Shown: positions 24,749 to 34,767, numbered from the stretch's first letter. The stretch is 64,000 bases of DNA from an uncultured Gammaproteobacteria bacterium (GCA_937967995.1 CALBTB010000006.1:62001-126000); one strand, 5' to 3'. Program-made: numbers and translations. Notes: generated by a model not told the origin, from the letters alone.

Positions 24749-25690
24749 ATGCAGGGTCAATTCAGAAAGGCCGCGCAGGAGTGGGCGTCTCTCTTTACTA
24801 ATCTGCCACTGAAGAAATGGTGGCGGGCGGCGCCGCACTGGTTGAGTATCCTGATGGTCGTCTTGCTGGCCAAGTCGGCTGCCGATCTGACCTGGCTGAT
24901 TTTTGCACCCGATGAACGTACGACACCACATCGCCAGGCTCAGTATGCGGCTAGCACAACGCCATCGACGCCCCAGCCGCGTTTGCGCAGTGTGGCGGAC
25001 CTGCATCTGTTTGGCATCGCCAATAAAGCACCGATTGCCAATGCGGCGCCGATTGAAGCCACCGAAACGAAGCTTAAACTGACGTTGCGCGGCGTGTTTG
25101 CCGCCAACACGCCGGAAAAGGCGATGGCCATTATTGCGGATGCGCGTGGTGAGGAGAAGGTTTACAAAAAATCCGAGACGATTTTTTCCGGTGTAACCCT
25201 GTACGAGATTTACCCTCACAAAGTCATTCTGGAACGGGGCGGTGCCTTTGAAACATTGAGTCTGCCGCGTGACGAGTCGAACAGCAGTAGCAGCGGACCG
25301 GCCTATATTTCGCCACGCTCAACCAGGCCGGTGGTACAGAATAACCCGACCGGGATCGTACGTACCCGTACAGTGCGGGCCGGTGATCGGCTTAAAACTT
25401 TACAGGAACAACTGGCCAGCGACCCGGCCGAGTTCTGGAAACAGGTTCGAATTGAACCTGTGCAGGGATCTGACAATCAGATAAGAGGTTACACGTTTAA
25501 TCACAACGATCGTCAGATAATGCGGGCACTGGGATTGCGCCCCGGGGATATTATTCTGGAAGTGAATGGTAATCCGGTCAGTGATCCTTCCGTGTTGTCA
25601 GGCTTACTGGGGGACCTGGGTTCACAGACGGCCATCAGCCTCGGCATTGAACGTAACGGTCAGCGTGAAAACCTTAATATACAGATGTAA
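24749..25690 (+). CDS. gspC: type II secretion inner-membrane protein GspC
   Basis: Links the inner-membrane platform to the secretin and helps select substrates. 313 residues: cytoplasmic N-terminus, one membrane helix (31-52), a Thr/Pro linker, the homology-region domain that binds GspD (about 80-165, starting LFGIANKAP), a second flexible linker, and a PDZ domain at the end (about 215-313, with ALGLRPGDIILEVNGNPVSD). AGGAAA lies eight bases before ATG 24749. First gene of a plus-strand operon gspC to gspN with very small gaps. Confidence 0.94.
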   Translation: MQGQFRKAAQEWASLFTNLPLKKWWRAAPHWLSILMVVLLAKSAADLTWLIFAPDERTTPHRQAQYAASTTPSTPQPRLRSVADLHLFGIANKAPIANAAPIEATETKLKLTLRGVFAANTPEKAMAIIADARGEEKVYKKSETIFSGVTLYEIYPHKVILERGGAFETLSLPRDESNSSSSGPAYISPRSTRPVVQNNPTGIVRTRTVRAGDRLKTLQEQLASDPAEFWKQVRIEPVQGSDNQIRGYTFNHNDRQIMRALGLRPGDIILEVNGNPVSDPSVLSGLLGDLGSQTAISLGIERNGQRENLNIQM

Positions 25691-25704
25691 TTATTGATAA
25701 CGGA

Positions 25705-27807
25705 ATGCAGACAATAACAACAATCGGACACTATTCTGTCGCTATCAAAAGCGCTTTGCTGACGATGGTACTGCTGCTGGCATTATTACCGGTTACGGCG
25801 ACATACTCGGCAAACAAGCCCGCGGCAGCAAATGCGCCGGAAAAGAATATCACCCTGAATTTCACCGAAGCGGATATTCGCACCATCATCGAAGCGGTGT
25901 CCAAATACACCGGCATGAATTTCATTGTTGATCCACGCGTCAAGGGCAAGGTCACCATCATTTCACAGCGCCCCATGGATGCGGACCAGGTCTATCAGGT
26001 GTTTCTGTCGATTCTCAAGGTACATGGTTTTGCGGCGATTCCCGGTAAGGATGCGGTCAAAATCGTCCCGGACGTGAATGCCAAACAGGACGCGATTGAC
26101 ACGGTGTCCGGTATTCGGCGTGGTGATGGTGATGAACTGGTTACGCACATCGTTGAAGTTAAATATGTAAACGCCAGTCAGCTGGTTCCGATTCTGCGGC
26201 CGCTGGTTCCGCAACGGGGTCATCTGGCTGCGGTGCCATCATCTAACGTAATTATTATTTCCGACAGTGCCGCCAACATTGCACGTCTGTCGCGAATCAT
26301 TCAGCGTATTGATACCGCCACCGGCGATGACATCGAAGTGATTCCGTTGCAGCATGCATCCGCCTCGGAACTGGTGCGCATTCTTGGTCAATTGGCTTCG
26401 GCCGATCCAAAAACCGCGGCCAGTGCACCCAAAGTAGTGGCGGACGATCGTACCAACAGTCTGTTGATCAGCGGTGAAAAGTCGGCGCGGCTAAACATCA
26501 AGGCATTGATCATGCACCTGGACACGCCACTGGAAATTGGTGGTAATACTCACGTGGTGTATCTGCGCAATGCCGTCGCCAAGGACCTGGTGCCGGTGTT
26601 AACCGGTGTCAGCGATAGTGCCGCGAAGGCCAAGAAGGGCGGGCAACAGACGGGCAGTGACGTGATTATTCAGGCTGATGAGAATACCAATGCCCTGGTG
26701 ATTACTGCGCCGCCGGATATCTTTCGCTCGCTCAAGGCGGTGATAGCGCAACTGGATGTACGCCGTGCGCAGGTCATGGTGGAAGCCGTGATTGCCGAAG
26801 TGTCAACCGAGGCCACGCGTGAACTGGGTGTGCAATGGGCGGTCGATGGTCGGGCCGGGAATAATGCAGTTGGCCTGGTCAATTTCAGCCTCGGCACACC
26901 GATTACGGCTTATGCCAATCTGGAGAATCCACCGACGCCCATCGGTTTTAACATTGGTGTGGGTGATTTAACCGGTGCCAATAAAATCGCCGCCCTGATT
27001 TCAGCACTGGCAGGTGATTCGCAGTCCAATATTTTGTCCACACCGACGCTGGTTACACTGGACAATGAAGAAGCGGAAATCGTTGTCGGTCAGAACGTGC
27101 CGTTTGTGACCGGTTCGTTTACCAACACCGGCGGTGGTTCCACACCGACCAACCCGTTCAATACCATTCAACGTGAAGACGTGGGTCTGACACTGAAGAT
27201 CAAACCGCAAATCAACGAAGGTGATGCCATCAAGCTGGATGTCACGCAGGAAGTCTCCAGTCTTGCCGCCAGTAGTGCTGCTGCGGATATCATTACCAAC
27301 AAGCGTTCGATTAAAACCAGCGTCATGGTCGACGACGGACAGGTGATCGTGCTGGGTGGTTTGATCGATGACAATCTGGTTGAGACGGAACAGAAAGTGC
27401 CGGGTCTGGGTGATATCCCGTTACTCGGTTGGTTGTTCCGTTACCAGCGGACTACCAAGATCAAGACCAACCTGATGGTCTTCCTGCATCCGACGATTAT
27501 GAAAGACGCCAAATCGCTGATGGCCCTGACCAGTGAAAAATATAATTTCCTGCGTTCCAAGCAGCTCGATATGCGCGACCGGGGTTTACGCTTAATTTCC
27601 GATGACGAGACGCCCATTCTGCCCGAGATGAAAGATCTCATGACACTGCCACCGCCTTATGAGGAATCGCTGCAGCGTATGGAGCTGAGTTCACCCGTTA
27701 ATCTTCCACCGCCTGCCGAGCAGCAGCAGGACATACCCGCTGCCCCACCGGCCATAGACTCCCCACCATTTATCGAAGACAGTGATGCAGGAAGATATCC
27801 TCAGTGA
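25705..27807 (+). CDS. gspD: type II secretion outer-membrane secretin GspD
   Basis: Forms the outer-membrane gated channel. 700 residues: Sec signal peptide with cleavage near ATYSA, N0 domain (ITLNFTEADIRTIIEAVSKY), N1-N3 domains with repeated VIPLQHASASELV-type segments, and the secretin core (LSTPTLVTLDNEEAEIVVG through VIVLGGLIDD and VPGLGDIPLLGWLFR). The tail after about 600 is Pro/Glu rich, as in lipoprotein-pilotin dependent secretins. No gspS pilotin gene is visible nearby. Overlaps gspE by about 23 bases. Confidence 0.96.
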   Translation: MQTITTIGHYSVAIKSALLTMVLLLALLPVTATYSANKPAAANAPEKNITLNFTEADIRTIIEAVSKYTGMNFIVDPRVKGKVTIISQRPMDADQVYQVFLSILKVHGFAAIPGKDAVKIVPDVNAKQDAIDTVSGIRRGDGDELVTHIVEVKYVNASQLVPILRPLVPQRGHLAAVPSSNVIIISDSAANIARLSRIIQRIDTATGDDIEVIPLQHASASELVRILGQLASADPKTAASAPKVVADDRTNSLLISGEKSARLNIKALIMHLDTPLEIGGNTHVVYLRNAVAKDLVPVLTGVSDSAAKAKKGGQQTGSDVIIQADENTNALVITAPPDIFRSLKAVIAQLDVRRAQVMVEAVIAEVSTEATRELGVQWAVDGRAGNNAVGLVNFSLGTPITAYANLENPPTPIGFNIGVGDLTGANKIAALISALAGDSQSNILSTPTLVTLDNEEAEIVVGQNVPFVTGSFTNTGGGSTPTNPFNTIQREDVGLTLKIKPQINEGDAIKLDVTQEVSSLAASSAAADIITNKRSIKTSVMVDDGQVIVLGGLIDDNLVETEQKVPGLGDIPLLGWLFRYQRTTKIKTNLMVFLHPTIMKDAKSLMALTSEKYNFLRSKQLDMRDRGLRLISDDETPILPEMKDLMTLPPPYEESLQRMELSSPVNLPPPAEQQQDIPAAPPAIDSPPFIEDSDAGRYPQ

Positions 27808-29320
27808 TGACATTAGCACGACGGGCGATGTCAGCCCGGCAATAGCCGGGCCACGCAAGTTATCCTATTCGTATGCCAAACGGCACGGCGCCATTGTTAC
27901 TTCGGTGGAACCCGCTGCCGTGCATATCACGTTGCGTGAAGGTGCCGGCAATACCGCGTTAATTGAACTGCGCCGACACTACAAACGTAACCTGAAAGTC
28001 ACGCGGGTCGATCACGACGCGTTTGATAAACTCCTGCAGGAAAACTATGAAACCTCGTCGTCCAGTGAAGCGGTGGAAATGATGGAAGGGCTGGGCGAGG
28101 AACTGGACCTGTCCAGTATTGCCCAGGAGTTATCGGAGCCCGAAGACCTGCTCGAAACCGAAGACGATGCACCCATCATTCGCCTCATCAACGCCCTGTT
28201 ATCCCAGGCCGTCAAGGAGAATGCCTCCGACATTCATATCGAACCGTTTGAAAACCGTTTACTGGTCCGTTTGCGTATTGATGGCGTGTTACGCGAAGTG
28301 CTGTCACCGCCGCGCGCGCTGGCACCATTGGTGACATCACGTATCAAGGTCATGGCAAAACTGGATATTGCGGAAAAACGCGTCCCACAGGACGGGCGTA
28401 TTTCATTTCGCATTGCCGGCCATCCCATTGATGTACGTGTATCCACTTTACCATCGGGACACGGTGAACGGGTTGTGCTGCGTTTGCTCGACAAACAGGC
28501 CGGACGACTGGATCTCGCGCAACTGGGTATGGATCCGGAAATCCTTGAAACCATGGATGCGATGATCCACAAACCCCATGGCATCATTCTGGTCACCGGG
28601 CCCACCGGTTCCGGTAAAACCACCACGCTGTATGCAGCTCTGGGACGGCTTAACGATACCAGCCGTAACATCATGACGGTGGAAGATCCGATCGAATACT
28701 ACATTGACGGCATCGGCCAGACGCAGGTCAATACCAAGGTCAGCATGAGTTTTGCGCGCGGCCTGCGCGCCATATTACGTCAGGACCCGGACGTGGTGAT
28801 GATTGGTGAGATTCGTGACCTGGAAACCGTGGAAATTGCTATTCAGTCGAGTCTGACCGGTCATCTGGTGTTTTCCACCCTGCACACCAATACTGCCATT
28901 GGCGCCATCACACGTCTGCGCGACATGGGAGTCGAACCTTTCTTATTGTCATCAAGTATTATCGGTGTGCTTGCACAACGCCTGGTCAGAATATTGTGTC
29001 CGGCCTGTAAACGTCCGCATGTCCCGGACAATGCCGAGTGCGAATTAATGGGTCTGTCGCCTGACGATCCACCCGTTATCTATGAACCCACCGGTTGTGA
29101 AGCATGTAACTTTCTGGGTTATCGCGGTCGAACCGGTATTTATGAGCTGATCGAAATCGATAACCACATGCGCAGCCTGATCCACGACGGAGTGGGCGAA
29201 CATGAACTGGAGTTGCATGCACGTAAGAACTGGCCAAGTATTCGTACTGATGGCATGCGCCGCATTCTGGCCGGTGAAACCTCGCTGGAAGAAGTGCTAC
29301 GTGTCACCCGTGAGGATTGA
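27785..29320 (+). CDS. gspE: type II secretion ATPase GspE
   Basis: Cytoplasmic ATPase that powers pseudopilus growth, held at the membrane by GspL. 511 residues from ATG 27785 (a GTG just upstream is in frame). Seen: N-terminal GspL-binding domain, then Walker A GPTGSGKTTTLYA, Walker B VMIGEIRDLETVEIA, His box GHLVFSTLHTNTA, and tetracysteine ILCPAC with GCEACNFLG. Paralogue of PilB at 19.4 kb; the tight linkage to gspD and gspF fixes the identity as GspE. Confidence 0.96.
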   Translation: MQEDILSDDISTTGDVSPAIAGPRKLSYSYAKRHGAIVTSVEPAAVHITLREGAGNTALIELRRHYKRNLKVTRVDHDAFDKLLQENYETSSSSEAVEMMEGLGEELDLSSIAQELSEPEDLLETEDDAPIIRLINALLSQAVKENASDIHIEPFENRLLVRLRIDGVLREVLSPPRALAPLVTSRIKVMAKLDIAEKRVPQDGRISFRIAGHPIDVRVSTLPSGHGERVVLRLLDKQAGRLDLAQLGMDPEILETMDAMIHKPHGIILVTGPTGSGKTTTLYAALGRLNDTSRNIMTVEDPIEYYIDGIGQTQVNTKVSMSFARGLRAILRQDPDVVMIGEIRDLETVEIAIQSSLTGHLVFSTLHTNTAIGAITRLRDMGVEPFLLSSSIIGVLAQRLVRILCPACKRPHVPDNAECELMGLSPDDPPVIYEPTGCEACNFLGYRGRTGIYELIEIDNHMRSLIHDGVGEHELELHARKNWPSIRTDGMRRILAGETSLEEVLRVTRED

Positions 29321-29322
29321 TC

Positions 29323-30543
29323 ATGGGTGCATTTGAATTTGCAGCACTGGACAAAACCGGTAAGGAAAAGAAGGGTGTCCTGGAAGGAGATTCACCGCGC
29401 GCCATTCGCCAGCAATTACGCGAACAGGGTTTGATTCCGCTCACCGTTGATGAAGTCTCGCAGAAGGAAACTTCGCAAAGTAAAAAATTTTCATTTTCAC
29501 TTCGACGCGGTATCAGTGCCACCGACCTGGCATTAATTACCCGCCAGCTCGCCACCCTGTTTCGTTCCGGATTACCGCTGGATGAAGCGACCGCCACCGT
29601 AGCGCGACAAAGCGAGAAACCGCGCATCAAAAGTCTGATGCTGGGTGTGCGTTCGCGCGTCATGGAAGGGCATAGCCTGGCTGATGGCATGAGCAAATTT
29701 CCACACGTGTTTCCCGAACTGTACCGTGCCACGGTATCGGCCGGTGAACAGTCCGGTCATCTGGAAAATGTCCTGGAGCGGCTGGCCGATTACACCGAGG
29801 CACGCCAGCAACTCACGCAGCGTATTCAGCTTGCGATGTTTTATCCGGCTATCCTGACGGTGATGTCGATTTTGGTGGTGGCCGCGTTACTCGGATATGT
29901 CGTGCCGCAGGTGGTGCAGGTGTTTGAGGACATGGGACAGCAATTACCCCTGATGACGCGTATCCTGATTGCAGTGAGTAATTTTTTTCGTGATTACTTT
30001 TTATATCTGTTTATCGGGCTGGTCGTGCTGGGTATTGGTGTTGCCTATGTCCTGAAAAAGCCGGGACCAAAATACGCCTTTCATAAACAGCTTTTGCGCT
30101 TACCAGTGATTGGCCGTTTTGTACGGGGTGTAAATACCTCACGTTTTGCCCGTACCCTGAGCATTCTGGCGGCCAGTGGTGTGCCGGTACTCGAGGCCCT
30201 GCGCATTGCCGGACAGGTGGTCAGTAACCTGCCGATGCGCGAAGCGGTGAAGGCGGCCGCCCACAAGGTGCGCGAAGGTGCGCCACTGGCCAAATCACTC
30301 GAACAAAGTGGTTATTTTCCACCAATGACGGTCAATCTGATTGCCAGTGGTGAAGTCAGTGGTAATCTGGAGGAAATGCTGGAACGCGCGGCAACCAACC
30401 AGGAACGGGAACAGGAAACCCAGATTTCCTTCCTGATGGGCATGATGGAGCCGGTGTTGATCATTGTGATGGGTATGGTTGTGCTGTTTATCGTTTTAGC
30501 GACACTATTACCGATCTTTAATATGAACCAGCTCATCGGCTGA
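29323..30543 (+). CDS. gspF: type II secretion inner-membrane platform protein GspF
   Basis: Platform protein between GspE and the pseudopilus. 406 residues: N-terminal MGAFEFAALD(K)..KGVLEGDS segment characteristic of GspF, two GspF domains (LITRQLATLFRSGLPLDEA and FARTLSILAASGVPVLEA), and three membrane helices, the last at the C-terminus (PVLIIVMGMVVLFIVLATL). ATG 29323 chosen because it matches the family N-terminus; a TTG six bases earlier overlaps the gspE stop. Confidence 0.95.
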   Translation: MGAFEFAALDKTGKEKKGVLEGDSPRAIRQQLREQGLIPLTVDEVSQKETSQSKKFSFSLRRGISATDLALITRQLATLFRSGLPLDEATATVARQSEKPRIKSLMLGVRSRVMEGHSLADGMSKFPHVFPELYRATVSAGEQSGHLENVLERLADYTEARQQLTQRIQLAMFYPAILTVMSILVVAALLGYVVPQVVQVFEDMGQQLPLMTRILIAVSNFFRDYFLYLFIGLVVLGIGVAYVLKKPGPKYAFHKQLLRLPVIGRFVRGVNTSRFARTLSILAASGVPVLEALRIAGQVVSNLPMREAVKAAAHKVREGAPLAKSLEQSGYFPPMTVNLIASGEVSGNLEEMLERAATNQEREQETQISFLMGMMEPVLIIVMGMVVLFIVLATLLPIFNMNQLIG

Positions 30544-30591
30544 TAATCTGATTTTTAGTAAATATGGAAAGACATGAACAGGGGTTGAGAT

Positions 30592-31026
30592 ATGAACATA
30601 GCAAGACATAAGGGCTTTACCTTGATCGAAGTGATGGTCGTGGTGGTAATCCTCGGCATTCTGGCCGCCGTGGTGGTGCCCAATATCATGGATGAACCGG
30701 AAAAGGCGCGCATTAACAAGGCCAAGCAGGATATTCGTGCTTTGGAAGAAGCGCTGAACCGCTACAAACTGGATAACTACGATTATCCCAGCACGGAACA
30801 GGGGCTGCAGGCGCTGGTTGACAAACCGGGTGGTACGCCGGAACCGAAACGCTGGAAAGGACCGTACGTGAAAAAGGTTAATGACGATCCGTGGCAAAAC
30901 CCGTATCAGTATGCCAACCCGGGTACGCACGGCAAGATCGATGTGTTTTCAACCGGCAAAGATCTCGGTTCACCGGAAGATGATATCGGCAACTGGAATC
31001 TGGATGAAGATATCGCGATCAAGTAA
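30592..31026 (+). CDS. gspG: type II secretion major pseudopilin GspG
   Basis: Main subunit of the pseudopilus that pushes substrates through the secretin. 144 residues: leader ending at Gly8 (MNIARHKG), mature FTLIEVMVVVVILGILAAVV helix with Glu at +5, and the GspG C-terminal calcium-site region GLGSPEDDIGNW-like (here KDLGSPEDDIGNWN). No cysteines needed. ATG preceded by GGGGTTGAGAT. Its 3' end overlaps gspH by 23 bases. Confidence 0.96.
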   Translation: MNIARHKGFTLIEVMVVVVILGILAAVVVPNIMDEPEKARINKAKQDIRALEEALNRYKLDNYDYPSTEQGLQALVDKPGGTPEPKRWKGPYVKKVNDDPWQNPYQYANPGTHGKIDVFSTGKDLGSPEDDIGNWNLDEDIAIK

Positions 31027-31585
31027 ATCGCAACGCGGTTTCACCCTCATCGAAATGATGGTGGTGTTGCTGATCATCGGTGTGCTGGTCAGCAGTATCG
31101 TGATTTCCATTCGCACGGATAACCTGGACGAGCACATTGAAATCGAACTAAACCGTTTGCAGGCGTTAATTACGCTGGCACGGGAAGAAGCGATTCTGCA
31201 GGGTCATGACATGGCACTGGCACTGTCGGATAACCATTACCGCTTTCAATGGTATGACATCAAGGCCGAAACCTGGTTGCCGGTGGATGACGGGCAGGTA
31301 TTTCGCAAGCGCAGCATCCCACCCGGCACGGAAATGGTTCTGGTGGTTGAGGATTTACCCGCCGATGGCAAAAGTCGTCCCGGTCTGTCGCGCGATGAAG
31401 AGGACGAAGCGAAAAAAAAACAACAGGAAGAAGATGAGGATATCAGGCGGGTCGTGATTTTCCCCAGTGGTGAAGTGTTTCCGTTTGAACTGATTTTGCG
31501 ACGCGAAGACAGCCTGCGCGAATTTAAACTGATCGCCAATGAAGACGGTGATATCAGCGTACAGATTCCGGATGAAATAAGTTGA
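31004..31585 (+). CDS. gspH: type II secretion minor pseudopilin GspH
   Basis: Minor pseudopilin of the tip complex. ATG 31004, inside the end of gspG, gives 193 residues: leader ending at Gly12 (SKSQRG), mature FTLIEMMVVLLIIGVLVSS helix with Glu at +5. The globular part carries an unusually charged insert (about residues 126-148, Asp/Glu/Lys/Gln rich, SRDEEDEAKKKQQEEDED), encoded over a run of nine A (31412-31420). An upstream frame reaching 30881 is a coincidence within gspG. Confidence 0.88.
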   Translation: MKISRSSKSQRGFTLIEMMVVLLIIGVLVSSIVISIRTDNLDEHIEIELNRLQALITLAREEAILQGHDMALALSDNHYRFQWYDIKAETWLPVDDGQVFRKRSIPPGTEMVLVVEDLPADGKSRPGLSRDEEDEAKKKQQEEDEDIRRVVIFPSGEVFPFELILRREDSLREFKLIANEDGDISVQIPDEIS

Positions 31586-31962
31586 TGATGACGCAACGAC
31601 GACAGGGTTTTACCTTACTGGAAGTCCTGGTGGCCATGGTGGTGCTGTCAGTCAGTTTACTGGCAGCAATTAAAGTCGCCTCGGAAGTAGCGACCTCGGC
31701 CGGGTATTTACAGGACAAGACCATTGCGCAGTGGGTGGCCATGAACAAGGTGGCGGAAATGCGTCTGGCCAAAGGTCTGCCTGGCGATGGTCGTGCGCAG
31801 GGTGAAGAGGAAATGGCGGGACGGAGCTGGCGCTGGAAAATTACCTTCAAGAAAACACCCTATGCGGCATTACGCGAAGCAGAAGTGGCGGTGCAGCCGG
31901 CCAATGATGATAAAGATGCAGCACCGACCGTGATCGTGCGATCGCTGATAGGAACAATTTGA
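31585..31962 (+). CDS. gspI: type II secretion minor pseudopilin GspI
   Basis: Tip-complex minor pseudopilin that starts pseudopilus assembly with GspJ and GspK. 125 residues: leader ending at Gly8 (TQRRQG) then mature FTLLEVLVAMVVLSVSLLAA with Glu at +5; the motif MNKVAEMRL typical of GspI follows. ATG 31585 overlaps the gspH stop by one base (TGATG); ATG 31588 is equally possible. Confidence 0.92.
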   Translation: MMTQRRQGFTLLEVLVAMVVLSVSLLAAIKVASEVATSAGYLQDKTIAQWVAMNKVAEMRLAKGLPGDGRAQGEEEMAGRSWRWKITFKKTPYAALREAEVAVQPANDDKDAAPTVIVRSLIGTI

Positions 31963-32597
31963 TGCAGCGTATTAAACAACAGGCCGGTTTTACATTATTT
32001 GAACTGCTGGTGGCCACCTCTGTGTTTGCGATTGCTTCCTACATGGCCTACAGCGGCCTGATGCAGGTGATGAATGCACGCGAGCATACCGGTAACGTCG
32101 AACGGCGTCTGGCGGATATTCAACTGACATACTTATATATGGAACGGGATCTGCAGCATGTCGCGCGCCGCCCCATTCGCAATGGTTATGGAACGGTGGA
32201 AGGTGAATTGATCGGTGACGAGCTGGCGGATTATCGGCTGGCACTAACACGGACCGGCCGGCGCGTACCGGAAGGGGTGATGCGCAGTAACCTGCAACGC
32301 GTTGGCTATCTGCTTGAAGATGAAACCCTGTATCGTATCAGCTGGGCGGTACTGGACCAGGCGCAGGATTCAAAACCAAAACGCATGCGCATTCTTGATG
32401 AGGTTGAGAAAGTGGAAGTGCGGTTCCTGGGTGCCAACAATGAATGGGTGAATAGCTGGAATTCCGTGGCTGATTCTATCGCTGGTGATCAGGCGCAACA
32501 AACGGCGGGTATTCCCAAAGCCGTGGCAATCAGGATCACGCTGAAAGATTATGGCGAAATCAATCGTCTGTTTCTGTTACCCGAGACGTCGTCATGA
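31962..32597 (+). CDS. gspJ: type II secretion minor pseudopilin GspJ
   Basis: Tip-complex minor pseudopilin. 211 residues: leader ending at Gly9 (RIKQQAG), mature FTLFELLVATSVFAIASYMA with Glu at +5, then GspJ-type segments MERDLQHVARRPIRNGYG and RVGYLLEDETLYRISW. Start overlaps the gspI stop in a TGATG; its own stop overlaps the gspK start in ATGA, so these genes are almost certainly translationally coupled. Confidence 0.93.
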   Translation: MQRIKQQAGFTLFELLVATSVFAIASYMAYSGLMQVMNAREHTGNVERRLADIQLTYLYMERDLQHVARRPIRNGYGTVEGELIGDELADYRLALTRTGRRVPEGVMRSNLQRVGYLLEDETLYRISWAVLDQAQDSKPKRMRILDEVEKVEVRFLGANNEWVNSWNSVADSIAGDQAQQTAGIPKAVAIRITLKDYGEINRLFLLPETSS

Positions 32598-33541
32598 AAA
32601 CCGTTAATCAGTCATATTCACGGTTTCAAAAAGGCGTCGCCCTGATCACGGCCATGATGGTCATGAGCCTGGCGACAATCACCGCGGTATCCATGACGGC
32701 GGAACAACAGGTGTATTTTCGTCGCACGGAAAATATTCTTCTGCATCAACAGGCCTATTTATATTTACTCAGCGCCGAAGATTTTGCCAAGATAGTTTTA
32801 CAGGATGATTTTAAGAAAAATCAGTTCGATTCCTTCAAGGATGACTGGGCCGGTGATGAAGTGGTGTTCCCGGTTCAGGAGGGGGTGCTGTCGGGCAAGA
32901 TAGAAGATTTACAGGGCAAATTTAATATCAATAATTTCTTCACGCTCGATAAACCGAAGGAATGGGATGTCAATCGCCTGCGCAAATTACTGACGCTGAA
33001 CAAACTGTCACCGGATCTGGCCAATGCCATCATTGACTGGATCGATGTCAACGAAGAACCTTCATTTCCGGACGGCGCCGAAGATGTGGATTACCTGCGT
33101 GGTGATCAGCCATACCGCGCCGGGAATGGTATGATGGGCAGTATCACGGAATTACGATATATAAAAGGTATTGATTATGATGCCTACCAGGCGTTGTCAT
33201 CCGCACTGGTTGCGTTGCCGGCATCCGGGACACCCATTAATATCAATACCGCACCGCCGATTGTTTTACAGATGATTATTGACCCGCTTACAGACACCGA
33301 AGCCAAGGAGCTGCAACAGGATCTGGCCGAGAATCCACTCTCGGACCCGCAGGATCTGATTGCGCATCCCCTGGTCAAGGACAAGCAGGTTGATCTGAAC
33401 GGACTCAGTGTTGAAAGCAGTTATTTCCTGTTGCGATCCTACGCGGAAGTGGGGCGTGCCAAATCGCGCATGGATAGTGTGATCCATCGATTCAATGACA
33501 AAACCATCAACGTCGTGCTTCGATCACAGGGAGGTCTGTGA
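32594..33541 (+). CDS. gspK: type II secretion minor pseudopilin GspK
   Basis: Largest minor pseudopilin, caps the pseudopilus tip. 315 residues: leader ending at the Gly of RFQKG, mature VALITAMMVMSLATITAV helix; position +5 is Thr rather than Glu, which is the rule for GspK. The alpha domain follows (IEDLQGKFNINNFF, NAIIDWIDVNEEPSFPDGAED) with the conserved acidic calcium site, and ASGTPININTAP near residue 215. Confidence 0.94.
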   Translation: MKTVNQSYSRFQKGVALITAMMVMSLATITAVSMTAEQQVYFRRTENILLHQQAYLYLLSAEDFAKIVLQDDFKKNQFDSFKDDWAGDEVVFPVQEGVLSGKIEDLQGKFNINNFFTLDKPKEWDVNRLRKLLTLNKLSPDLANAIIDWIDVNEEPSFPDGAEDVDYLRGDQPYRAGNGMMGSITELRYIKGIDYDAYQALSSALVALPASGTPININTAPPIVLQMIIDPLTDTEAKELQQDLAENPLSDPQDLIAHPLVKDKQVDLNGLSVESSYFLLRSYAEVGRAKSRMDSVIHRFNDKTINVVLRSQGGL

Positions 33542-34767
33542 TGGCGCGGACGGTTTTGTTACGCATTGATGCCACAGCTACGGAAGCCAGCTGGCAACGT
33601 GTCGAAAATGGCCAGTTGGCCGGTTCATTTCATCGCGGCAGTCTGGCGGACGCCAGTCGTTATACGCGCGGTGCGCATGTGATAGTGCTGGTACCGTCCG
33701 AAGATGTGTTTGTCACGTTTGCTGATTTACCGGGTAAGAATCGTAAAAAGCTTATCAAGGCCGTGCCGTATGTTGTCGAGGATCAAATTGTCGATGATAT
33801 AGACGACCTGCATTTTGCCCTGAGTCTGCAACCGGTGCATGGCCGTTACATTGTGGCGGCGGTTGAAAAACGCCTGATGGAATACTGGGACAGTGCATTG
33901 CGTGCAGCACAGATTCGTGCCGAGATCATGGTGCCGGATATTCTGGCACTGGCCGATGCGCCTGATGCCTGGACCGTGTTACTTGAACCGGAGCGCGCCC
34001 TGGTTCGATCACCTATGGGAGCATTCAGTTCTGATATTGATAACCTGCCACTGATGCTGGATAACCTGTACAACGAAGCCGGCGAAGACAAACCCGGTGA
34101 AGTCACCGTGTATGACTGCAGCAAGTCCACACATATGACCACACTTACCGCACTGACTGACGGTATCGAGTTCAATGTGCTGGAGTGTGCAGATGGCGCG
34201 TTCGGGGTTTTTGCCCGTCAGTATGATGCACGGCACAGTGTTAACCTGCTGCAGGGGGAATACAATCGCCAGGAAGGCATGATGCGTCATGTCAAACCGT
34301 GGATTCCTGCCGCGGCGCTGGTGGCGATCTGGATTACCTGGCAACTGGCATTGAGTGTGATTGAAATTATCAACCTCAATGCTCAAAGTGATGAGCTCGT
34401 GCAGCAGATGCGGCAGGTCTATAAAAATGCCTTTCCCGGTGCCAAACTGCCGGCGCCCGGTTATGAACGTGGCAATATGCAGGCACAGTTAAGGGAACTG
34501 CAGGAAAAGCAGGGTAAGGCCAGTGGCAGCCTGCAGGAGATGCTGGTCCGTACCGCACCGATATTAAAGAACGTCAGTGGCATGACAATCAATGGAATTC
34601 GATACAACAATGGCAAACTGGATCTGGAACTGACCATAAAACAATCCAGTGATCTTGAACCATTAAAAAAGAAGCTCGAGGAACAAACCGGCTGGGAAGT
34701 GCAGTCACAGGCAAGCACGGTCAAAGGCGTGACCAAGGTGCGCCTGAATATTCGGAGTACGAGTTAG
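33541..34767 (+). CDS. gspL: type II secretion inner-membrane protein GspL
   Basis: Bitopic protein that anchors GspE at the inner membrane. 408 residues: an actin-like cytoplasmic domain (about 1-245, with LPGKNRKKLIKAVPYVVED, the typical GspL start), one membrane helix around residues 252-275 (PWIPAAALVAIWITWQLAL), and a periplasmic ferredoxin-like C-terminal domain. Start overlaps the gspK stop by one base. Followed directly by gspM. Confidence 0.93.
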   Translation: MARTVLLRIDATATEASWQRVENGQLAGSFHRGSLADASRYTRGAHVIVLVPSEDVFVTFADLPGKNRKKLIKAVPYVVEDQIVDDIDDLHFALSLQPVHGRYIVAAVEKRLMEYWDSALRAAQIRAEIMVPDILALADAPDAWTVLLEPERALVRSPMGAFSSDIDNLPLMLDNLYNEAGEDKPGEVTVYDCSKSTHMTTLTALTDGIEFNVLECADGAFGVFARQYDARHSVNLLQGEYNRQEGMMRHVKPWIPAAALVAIWITWQLALSVIEIINLNAQSDELVQQMRQVYKNAFPGAKLPAPGYERGNMQAQLRELQEKQGKASGSLQEMLVRTAPILKNVSGMTINGIRYNNGKLDLELTIKQSSDLEPLKKKLEEQTGWEVQSQASTVKGVTKVRLNIRSTS

